Below are positions 55,890 through 64,000 of a DNA stretch of 64,000 nt, piece after piece. A program made the position numbers and the translations under genes. Position 1 is the first letter of the stretch. Every line of letters begins with the position of its first letter. This DNA comes from Ashinkailepas kermadecensis (Eukaryota > Arthropoda > Thecostraca > Neolepadidae). The notes under the pieces were generated by a model. The model worked only from the letters and a program-made list of their open reading frames with translations. It did no database searches and was not told where the DNA came from. The stretch is from the NCBI GenBank assembly GCA_034440615.1, contig JAOTOM010003822.1, positions 62,001-126,000 on the forward strand, given 5' to 3'.

Positions 55890-57340
55890 GTAGTTTTGCA
55901 TACCTATGAATGCAAACGCATCCACGAATCTAACTGATGCACCCAGGAACAATACATTTGCATAAAGTGCACAACTCCTTATCCCGTCAGCAGTTGTGCA
56001 GCATTAAACTTAGAAGAAGTGATAAGCTCTTGCCAAAAAATGACCGATCACCGAACGATTTCTGGGCATATGCAGGCGGTACAAATCTAACATCTAAGGA
56101 AGTCGCCGTATTTGATTTTTTTCGGCCTCAGAAAACACCTCAGAAATTGCAAAGTTATATTCCGCAGTTTCAGAGTTCGCTCACAGGTTGGCCACATTTG
56201 AAACCTAACGTTTCAAATGTGAAAATCTACAGGTAACTTTGGCGTTGGTGGCCGATCAAATTTCAGATGCTGGGTTCGCGTCCGGCCGGACGTCGGTGAC
56301 GGCCGGCCTGCGGGCCAAATGGCGAAGGAGTGCCGTAATATAGTTGCACAAGGTGAGTCGCAAAGCAACGACATTTGAAATACATCAGTGTAGGTGACAT
56401 GAACTTTACATCTGAAGAGAAGCAAGGTGAATCAATTAATATCGCATTATATGTGATGGTGATAAAGTCGCATACATTGTAATTACATTATTCGCGGACA
56501 CACTAGTGAGCACCTGAGCACGCTTGCCCAGGCTTGTATTTCAGCGGTCTCGAATGAAATCATGAACCCACCAGTTGTATTTCTTTACCTGCAGATCCTC
56601 CGATGTCCGCATTACCGCCTGACGCATTGAATCGTTGCCGGTGTAAACGCGTAGCACATTCGAGCTTGATATGTGCAGAACATAGTATTCCATACAATTT
56701 TGGGATAATAACAATGAAAGATTTGTTACGCATCGACCCGTGTGTAAAGGGGCATGTGATGTCAAGTGGTCGACGTCATCTTGAAAACTTCGAAATAGTG
56801 CCCGGAAACGCTATTTGTAAGTTTCTAGCGGTACACATTTGCGCTAAATTGTGTAGCAAAAATATAGCACGAATGAGACCAATCAGTCCCAGTTAGAAAG
56901 GCCACCTGAGAACATGTTGGCTCAATGACCTCGAATGGCCACGAGCAGGTTAAGAACACATGCAAGCAAGTTTGCTGAGTTGCCCATTACCATATCATCG
57001 ACCATTGGCAAAGGTCAATTGAGGTCAATAAAGGAGGTTAATTGCCGATAATTATTCACATCCGCGAAAAACCGCCTGACATGCTTCCCACATACAATGT
57101 CACAGTTCAGTGGTGGTCTGAGACATCTTGAAGTCATCTTGCTATCATCAGGTCGACAAAGAATGTCCCATCAGCTTTGTCACGCGGCGACCAGTTAACG
57201 CGCAGCTGTTCTGTGGTTGCAGAAATAAAAAAAATGGTTGCATCAGCATGGGTGATGGCTAAGAAGGCTTGAACAACAAGTAGGTATCTTTGAAACCAAC
57301 AGAATCGGATATGCCGCTGAAATTCTTATCTTCCATCTAA
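55890..57340. other. No clear gene
   Basis: Ordinary noncoding sequence. The only coding-like signal is the weak exon candidate at 56589-56664 (minus). 56270-56330 is GC-rich. Confidence 0.4.
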
Positions 57341-57465
57341 ATTATGCAACGTCGTTCCAGTAAATACCCCTTTGACACCAGTTCGACTAGCCTGCTGGGC
57401 CAGGCTCGAACCAGCCCACAGCCAATTCAATGGAAGCACGTAGGATGGCGGGACAGGGATTCATT

Positions 57466-57576
57466 TATGCGGCCATTTATGCGGCCATTTATGCGGCCAT
57501 TTATGCGGCCATTTATGCGGCCATTTATGCGGCCATTTATGCGGCCATTTATGCGGCCATTTATGCGGCCATTTAT
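57466..57576 (+). repeat. 12-bp minisatellite (atttatgcggcc)
   Basis: About 9 near-perfect copies of atttatgcggcc. In frame it reads as repeating Ile-Tyr-Ala-Ala or Phe-Met-Arg-Pro; it is not a recognisable protein. Confidence 0.97.
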
Positions 57577-57606
57577 GCAACATGGCGCCTTCAGGCGCCA
57601 TGTTGC
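57577..57606. repeat. Perfect palindrome directly after the 12-bp array
   Basis: gcaacatggcgcct, two bases (tc), then aggcgccatgttgc: 14-bp perfect inverted arms with a 2-base centre, beginning where the 12-bp array ends. Confidence 0.97.
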
Positions 57607-57609
57607 TTG

Positions 57610-58440
57610 CAGAAGCGGTCAGTGCTTCGCTGTGTAACGTGCTTGGAAACTCGCTGAGCACCTCAGAGGGCGTGGCTGGTGATGTTCATTGATGCATCAA
57701 CGATTCAAGTCAATTGCAATTGATTCAGTTGCACCACGTGGTCAGGGTCAGCAGGTGTACAATGCCATGGGTGTAAGTTCACTTTCAGAACTGAGACAAG
57801 TTTAGCCCAAGACAACGGCGGATTCAACAAAGGACTTTCACAAGAACAAAGTCCCGAATTTTGTTCATTAACATGGAGGTGTTGAGGTTGACTGGAGAGA
57901 ATGCCGAACAACACCTTGAGTCTCACCAATAGTTTTGCCAGGCTTGCCAAGAGTGTATCACAATGCGAGTCCTCATATACTGATTGCAAAAACACATGAT
58001 AACGTAGATTACCTCCGCGTCAAAATGCCAAGCAGACACACCAATCCTGCTCGCATAGAAGCAAGGAACAATGATCAAAACAGATGGGTGCCATGCCAGT
58101 AATCTTGCCTAACATGCCAAAATTGTGCTTGAAATTTGATGCCATTCGGGGCTTTATATTTAAGGTGCAAGGTGTGCTTAGCCTGCGAAGTGAGGCTTTA
58201 GGTATTAACTTGTAAATATTACCAAATGTATTGTAAACGACGTGTTAGGTTGGCAATCTTGAATAACGGATAGATTAAATGAAAAAGAAAGTATTAGGAT
58301 TAAAAATAAGGAAATGGGAAGTGATCCAAACTTTTCCTGGTAAGCAAGTCACAAAACTGAACGGGACAAGTTAGATTGTGTCGAAAGCTGGAGGCATGCC
58401 CCCCCCCCCCCTCTCCCACCAGAACCGGCTAACGCTACAC
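57610..58440. other. No gene seen
   Basis: Noncoding-looking sequence, possibly intronic to the minus-strand gene. Confidence 0.4.
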
Positions 58441-58953
58441 AACCACTTACAATGCGGTCGTGGTCGCCGTAGCCAGCTTTGCGGGCACTAACCGAAAAAG
58501 CTATGAACCTCTTCATGCTGATCATCCATCCGTCTAGCATGGAATTCCGGCGCTCGAAACCGAGTATATTTTTATTTCGCTTTTATTATTTCGCTACATT
58601 TTATTTCGCTTTCGTGGATAACATGATGCGTCTCCTGCGCGTTGCTCTGTCGTACTATTCATGAAGATCACATCGCTTCCATTAATAACAAACGCCACAA
58701 TGATCAGCGATCAGCAACCAATAAATGCCCGCCGTATTGCCCGAAACAAATTAGGCAGTCTATCACATGTTTAGGCCTGTGCTGTCGCTCTCTCGTTCTG
58801 GAACCATGCACACGTCCTGTTTTGGCGCCATCCGTCCTCTGGTTCTGGCGCCATTCGCCCCGAAATCGTGATGGCCTGCGACTCGTCGCAACACGGATGC
58901 TTCTCACAGGGAACGCGCGGATACCTCGTATGTCGGTAGAAGTGTGGGGTCAC

Positions 58954-59025
58954 CTGCAAACAAGGGCATCTGATTGTAGAAGGTGTCGGGTGAGACCCTG
59001 TTCTTCCCCTTGGCATGAGAGTAGT
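58954..59025 (-). CDS. Unrecognised gene, exon d
   Basis: Short 72-nt exon between ccctctctcttccag and GTGACC. Phase 1 to phase 1, continuing exon c as (D)YSHAKGKNRVSPDTFYNQ and then MPLFA. The acceptor tract is strong. Confidence 0.6.
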
Positions 59026-62000
59026 CTGGAAGAGAGAGGGAGAAATGCTCTTTCCCGAAAAACTTAGGGATGATGGGTGAAGCCACCCATCCCATGGGGC
59101 CATTGCAACAACGGAATCTCTTTCGAGGGCACTCTGATTGGGCTTCACCAACAGGTAGTTGAAGGCGACAATTCAGGACGGAAGGTGGTTTGGAGTTTGA
59201 AAGACTGACCAATATGCTCCAAGAACGAATTTTACTCGGCATTACCACACATTCTACCAATATGGCAGCACTTACCGGCAAGGAACGCCCGTTGGACGCT
59301 TAAGATATGGCAGCCAGCGCTAATGTCCTCGTAATAGCACATGTTGAACGTATCCAACTTGGTCTTCTCCTGACAGCGTATGGCAGCATCCACCTGGAGA
59401 TTCACGTTCTGCGAAGGAGCCATGTCAAAATCAATTCACATTTCATGTGAGTGAGTGCGTAGTGCATGGGTCATCATCTTCGGAAAGCTGGGATGAGCCC
59501 CCAAATTCACCAACATGATAGCTTCCGTACCTAGCGTTGTACGAAACGTTTCCCACGCCATTTAGTTTTGCTTGCAGGACATCCAAAATTTGGAAGGCAA
59601 GGAACATGTCACAACACTTGCCACTACGGTCTGGAACATGTCACCACATTGCCCACTACGGTCTGGAGCATGTCGCCACATTGCCCACTACGGTCTGGAA
59701 CATTTCGCCACATTGCCCACTACGGTCTGGAACATGTCACATTGCCCACTACGGTCTGGAACATGTCGTCACATTGCCCACTACGGTCTGGAACATGTCG
59801 TCACATTGCCCACTACGGTCTGGAACATGTCGTCACATTGCCCACTACGGTCTGGAACATGTCGCCACATTGCCCACTACGGTCTGGAACATGTCGCCAC
59901 ATTGCCCACTACGGTCTGGAACATGTCGTCACATTGCCCACTACGGTCTGGAACATGTCGCCACATTGCTCACTGCGGTTTGGAATATATTGGCAGCCAC
60001 AGGCGACTGGGGGAAGTATCGAAAGACGTCGTCGTCCAAGCACTTCGGAATGGGACCAACACCCAAGGACGAGATCATTCCAATGATTTCAGATATTAAT
60101 ATTCTCTCCCATCCAAAGCATGTTATAATTTGACCACCGTTATGAGACTTGCATCACAGAATAGGGGCAGTGCAAGGCAGAGGACGGAAAAACAGGGGGC
60201 ATGGAAGGGCAGATGACCGGGAAAGGCTGATGGTACGGAGACTGGTAAGTCATGACGAGAGAAGTAGCACATAGCATATTGCACAGCATACAGCAAAATA
60301 GCGCATAGCATATTGTAGGCGGTTGGTGAGAGCTTCACCATTTGTTGAAGAGGGAATGACAATACGCTGTGCAAATGTCACGATACAACAGCAATCAGCT
60401 GGCGGTGGTTAGACATCACCGCTCAGCCCGACCGAAGTGAGGGACGCTACGTGGCATCGTCAAGTGGCTGTAAATCATGATTTTCTATGCCAAAAAATAT
60501 CGTCGCTAACCAATTTGTGCTTCGGAATGCTTACCGTGGGTGATATTCGCAGTGCATCAAAAATATTAGCATTGGACCTCATCGGCGGCCACAGTAGGAA
60601 TGTGAAGCTTCTCCCCCCCCCCGCCCCGCCAGATGAGAATGGACCTCGAAAGAACAGCATGAGACTCCATTAACGTTCAAGACAACAGATGTAGTATTAT
60701 ATTTGCAAGAGTAAAGTCGCTTTAAGATGCTATCTCTACATGCAATCGCATGAAATAGTTACAACTGATATGCTGGTACAACAAATTGCATGCATGCCCT
60801 GAGGAGTTCGATATCCTCTCCTCCTCAAACACCCAAGGGTAATATTGACCGAGCATGTCAGTTACATGCGTAACTACATATGATTCCCTAACGAAGAAAA
60901 CAGAACATTCATGCTTGGTCAAGTCATGACAAATTCCGACAAACAAGATATTTAATGAATACTTCTGCGCGTGGCGATCAAGAATAAATAGCATCCCACG
61001 TTTGCTCGAATTGTGCCCGTGACTTGACGAAAGCTTTTTTTTCATACCATCAAAACAGCATTGCTCGCCAAATGGCCTCGATGCAGAATACAAGTTTACA
61101 AATAGAGCTATTTTGCACCCTAGCTCGTCATCTTCCAGTAAGGCCTTTCAATCATATGATATATTTCGCGATATCTTATTCATACCTGCATGCTATTTAC
61201 ATATTTCGCGATATTTAATTTCCGAGCCTGAAACATTGTAGTGCTAAGTCGGTTAGGTATTTCATTCACTTGTTAAGTTTAAAGGCTAAGCAGATGACGG
61301 TATGGGAACTAGCTAGTAAACTTGTGCCAGAGAAGGAATTGTTCCGTCTATTTCTAAAAAGAAAATATGTACCCTCGATCTCCGGACTCGTGTAAAATGC
61401 TTTGGAACTGGACAGGAAAATTATTTTCGCAGCATCACTCGTAATATCAAATCAAGAATGGAGAGGTGGAACGGGCGGACCATAAATTAAGTCTTATATC
61501 AGATCAGAATAACCACTGTGGTGCTAAGTCGGTTAGGTATTTCATATCAGCTATATCAGATTAACCAAGATTCTCGTGCAGGTCAAGTTTCATGGATGTC
61601 AAGGCCGATGCATATGCGATGTAGTAAAAAAAAGTAGACATCGAAAGAAGATGACATGTTAGATAGCAAAATAACTGAAGTCCGTAAATCTTACAGAAGT
61701 GCAAGATGCCAACATTCTTAAGCTAGAGCAATTCAAATTGAATGCCGTGATCTGCAAATTCATTAATTCACTGAAACGGGAACGTGACATGGCAATACGA
61801 GGTGACCAGCAATCAGCATTCATAACTTTCGAAAACTATTCATGCGGACTGCAGATTAGAGATGTGGTTCATGGTAAAAACAACATTGGAAAGCTCCTGA
61901 AGAGCTCATGTCAACAAGCCGACATTACAGGGGGAAAAGAGCAATACTAGCGCAGGAAGGTCATTTATTTGCCCAGCGCATGTTAGGATCTGAAAGCCCT

Positions 62001-63968
62001 GCTGAATATGTTGCACAGTTGACCGGCCACAGACACATCGCTGGCCTGAGGCACAATGTGGATGCAGCTGTTGAAGTACAGCGGGCAATACCAATGGCAG
62101 CGCTGAATGGACGACCGGCAGCGTCCACTAGTGGACCACATGTCATCACAGCATGGTACTGGATCGTCTTCTGCCTTGATGGGAGAGGGCATTATCATCA
62201 GCAGCTGCTCTAACTTTACAATTAACATCACCAGGACAATAGAGGGCAACGGAAAGGACGAACCGAAGCGGGAGTTTGTAGCTGATCAGCTGATGGTATG
62301 ATATTTAGCTACATATATGGCACGTGTGACGATTGTGATCGACATCAGTTTTCTTTAATATGTGTGCGCGTCAAGTTAACCAATTACAATGCGGAATTGC
62401 TATGACAATAGAAAAATGGCTTTCGCGGAACGCAACTCGATATAGCACAGCTGTATTTATATTCATGTATCACCCCCCCAGGGAGCTTAGCTGGCGTGGC
62501 AGCACGCGCGCTTATATCGCTTTCAACCGGTGAATTTGGCTGAAGCAAACTCGGCGATAGATCGATGGACTTTGAAGCCGCTTCGGCGAAAGCTATTTCG
62601 CTATTGTCACACAAATGCTGCACTGTAATTGGTTAAAATTGTGCGCGCACATATAAAAAAAGCTGATACCGATCACAAACGTCACACGCGTCACATATAC
62701 AACTAAATGAAACCCCAGCAACAGACGCTATTGTCAACCTGACTCGATTGGCCTTGGGCGTATGTAAGTATTTATGTCAGAAATGAATGCAGAGTAGATG
62801 TTGAAAGCATGTCCTGATGTTGATGGCACGCCATTAATTTGGCATATGCTTTAAGGAACATTGACTGCAGCACCGTAGAACGATCGCTTGCAAAAAAAGC
62901 GCACAGGGAACAATTTATGCGCTTACAAGTATAATACTCAAGCACTCGTTCCAGCTTTTGATAAATCATTACCGCATATGCAAGTGTGCAAGAGATGTGT
63001 GCAGTAATCTCGTGCTAAACTGCCTGCACACTTCCCGTTGAATATTCATTATTAGTCATTCGGGGGAAAAGATTCGTGACAAAGAATCGTTGAATTTCTA
63101 TTGATGCGGCAATTGCATCTGGCATTCCTGGCATGAATTGGCGACAGTGACTTGAAGGTGGCTGGAGGGAACAAAGTGCGCCAACGGTGCGACCTCACCT
63201 GCTCCTCTCCCTTGAACTGCTTCAGCTCGTCAATGAGGTTGGCGGCGATGAACATGCCGCCCTGTTCCGAGCCGATCGTCCCGTGCACGCAATGGATGAA
63301 CTGGTTGACGCGCTCCACCAACGGCACCTCGTAGTCCTCCTCCTCCTCCAGGATGAAGCCCTGCTCCTCGCCGGAGCCCTCCGGCGAGGCTGCCGCCTCG
63401 CTCGCCGTGTGGTGGTCGGCACTCCGGCGCCTTCGCAGCGAGGCGTACTGCACCGGGACGCTGGAGTCGGTCTGGCACAGCTGCACCGCCCGCACCACCT
63501 GTGCAGCACGTTGTGCCGGGGCCCATCGTGAGCCGCTCAAATTGTCACATGTGCGCATGTGCACCATGTACAAATTTCTATGACAATATTCACGTATGGC
63601 AGTAGGCAACATCGCAATCGGCAGTAGTCAAGCGTAAGATGGCATCTGCGTCGAGTTGACACAGTATGAGCTACCATCCTACAAATTTCATCCTGCACTT
63701 GGATACTCACGCCTGGCGAAGGCTCCAAGTCGTCCAGGCACTTGGTCTGCTTGATACCGATGCTGAGTGCACTCTCGGGATCCTCGCGCTCCAGCCGCAT
63801 GTACAGGCAGTTGGCTTCGAGCAAGGTGTCGCGACAAACGTAGTAGAAGTTCTGCTTTTGCTCCACGCTGAGGTTCTCGGGCGTGTGGTGCAGACAGGCA
63901 CGCGATGCCGTTTGTACGTCCTTCTCGAACGCCTCCGGGAAGCCCAGGGCGGCGATTTCCGCCGTGAG
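58954..63968 (-). CDS. Unrecognised multi-exon gene, partial (5' end outside window)
   Basis: Four exons chain in phase on the minus strand: 63711-63968 (86 codons), 63199-63498 (100 codons), 59276-59408 (44 codons plus one base) and 58954-59025. All have GT-AG sites, several with strong pyrimidine tracts (ctctttcctcttgcttcag at the first). The predicted peptide is soluble-looking: a helical Cys/Leu-rich start (LTAEIAALGFPEAF, NFYYVCRDTLLEANCLY), a low-complexity acidic linker (SGEEQGFILEEEEDYEV), then QFIHCVHGTIGSEQGG, LIDELKQFKGEEQ, VDAAIRCQEKTKLDTFN and DYSHAKGKNRVSPDTFYN. No membrane helix or catalytic motif is recognisable and I cannot assign a family. The first exon begins at an acceptor, so the N-terminus lies beyond 64000. 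The 3' end is uncertain. Confidence 0.7.
59276..59408 (-). CDS. Unrecognised gene, exon c
   Basis: Acceptor ggctccttcgcag, donor GTAAGT. Phase 0 in, phase 1 out. It encodes NVNLQVDAAIRCQEKTKLD and then FNMCYYEDISAGCHILSV. It joins exon b in phase across an intron of about 3.8 kb. Confidence 0.7.
59622..59990 (+). repeat. 32-bp minisatellite in an intron of the unrecognised gene
   Basis: The unit is cattgcccactacggtctgg aacatgtcgtca (32 bp), about 11 copies with gtca/gcca variants and one 5-bp-shorter unit near 59740. Stop-free in all three plus frames, giving overlapping frames of about 175-200 codons. Confidence 0.96.
60000..62300. other. No gene seen; intronic
   Basis: AT-rich. The exact 25-bp sequence gtgctaagtcggttaggta then tttcat occurs at 61241-61265 and 61521-61545. 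Otherwise nothing recognisable. Confidence 0.5.
62302..62709. mobile_element. Foldback/MITE element with long terminal inverted repeats
   Basis: The first ~120-150 bp (tttagctacatatatggcac ... gtgtgacgattgtgatcgac ... ttaaccaattacaatgcgga ... gacaatag) and the last ~150 bp are reverse complements at high but imperfect identity, separated by a roughly 110-bp unique centre. Total about 400 bp, no coding capacity, in an intron of the unrecognised gene. Confidence 0.85.
63199..63498 (-). CDS. Unrecognised gene, exon b (GC-rich)
   Basis: Exactly 100 codons, phase 0 to phase 0. Acceptor cgtgctgcacag, donor GTGAGG. It encodes VVRAVQLCQTDSSVPVQYAS, an Arg/Ser stretch, an acidic linker with EEEED, then VERVNQFIHCVHGTIGSEQG and LIDELKQFKGEEQ. 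It is much more GC-rich than the surrounding introns. Confidence 0.75.
63711..63968 (-). CDS. Unrecognised gene, exon a
   Basis: Phase 0 to phase 0, 86 codons. Acceptor ctctttcctcttgcttcag, donor GTGAGT. The peptide begins LTAEIAALGFPEAFEKDV, continues with SVEQKQNFYYVCRDTLLEA and ends KCLDDLEPSPG. It looks like the helical part of a globular protein. Confidence 0.75.
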
Positions 63969-64000
63969 CTGAAGCAAGAGGAAAGAGTTGAAGATGGCGC

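Larger units (their letters stand above)
56589..58487 (-). other. Possible further exons of the unrecognised gene
   Basis: Two small candidates follow exon d. 58451-58487 (acceptor ttcggttag, donor GTAAGT, 37 nt) would run phase 1 to phase 2. 56589-56664 (donor GTAAAG, weak acceptor) would run phase 2 to phase 0 and encode SNVLRVYTGNDSMRQAV and then SEDLQ. The phases connect d to both, but the sites are weak and there is no family alignment to confirm them. Confidence 0.25.

Noticed and set aside
56603..56896. 97-codon plus-strand frame
   Set aside because: No family resemblance; overlaps a weak minus-strand exon candidate and has no supporting splice or start signals.

Overview
The window is animal genomic DNA, most likely from an arthropod or another invertebrate with a large, repeat-rich genome. 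Support for this: genes are split by GT-AG introns, there is a 5'-truncated non-LTR retrotransposon ending in an RNase H domain, tRNA-derived SINEs with target-site duplications, several terminal-inverted-repeat (TIR) elements, long AT dinucleotide runs, and an unusually large number of GC-rich minisatellites. No bacterial, viral or organellar gene organisation is visible. I cannot name the species.

Two split genes are supported, both on the minus strand. (1) A complete SLC17-family (major facilitator) anion transporter can be assembled by eye from 11 coding exons between 48061 and 28590. All ten splice junctions are phase-compatible and the sum is 1623 nt, or 540 residues plus stop. Its introns hold most of the repeats between 28.8 and 48 kb. 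(2) At the right edge (63968 down to 58954, possibly to 56589) is a 3'-ward part of a second gene. Four good exons chain in phase, but I do not recognise the protein.

Other coding remnants are one C2H2 zinc-finger exon on the plus strand inside SLC17 intron 5 (38273-38479), a duplicated fragment resembling the C-terminus of a Tc1/mariner transposase (1-470), and a broken non-LTR element (about 26030-27420).

Layout: 1-470 duplicated transposase-like fragment; 0.93-2.08 kb 35/54-bp minisatellite; 5.63-6.83 kb two minisatellites (52 and 40 bp); 9.19-11.72 kb nested inverted-repeat element; 14.97-16.93 kb 47-bp array; 17.5 kb SINE; 21.9-25.84 kb hierarchical 20/59-bp array; 26.0-28.19 kb LINE remnant and 47-bp array; 28.59-48.06 kb SLC17 gene; 48.54-49.15 kb 30-bp array just upstream of it; 49.87-50.72 kb long AT runs; 51.72-53.08 kb TIR element; 54.1-55.88 kb array that switches from 27-bp to 56-bp units; 57.47-57.61 kb 12-bp array ending in a palindrome; 58.95-63.97 kb second gene with a 32-bp array and a foldback element in or near its introns.

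The long open frames in the minisatellites (up to 694 codons at 15.0-17.1 kb) follow from stop-free repeat units and are not called as genes. Gene models rest on reading splice sites, phases and family resemblance; no alignment or transcript data were available.
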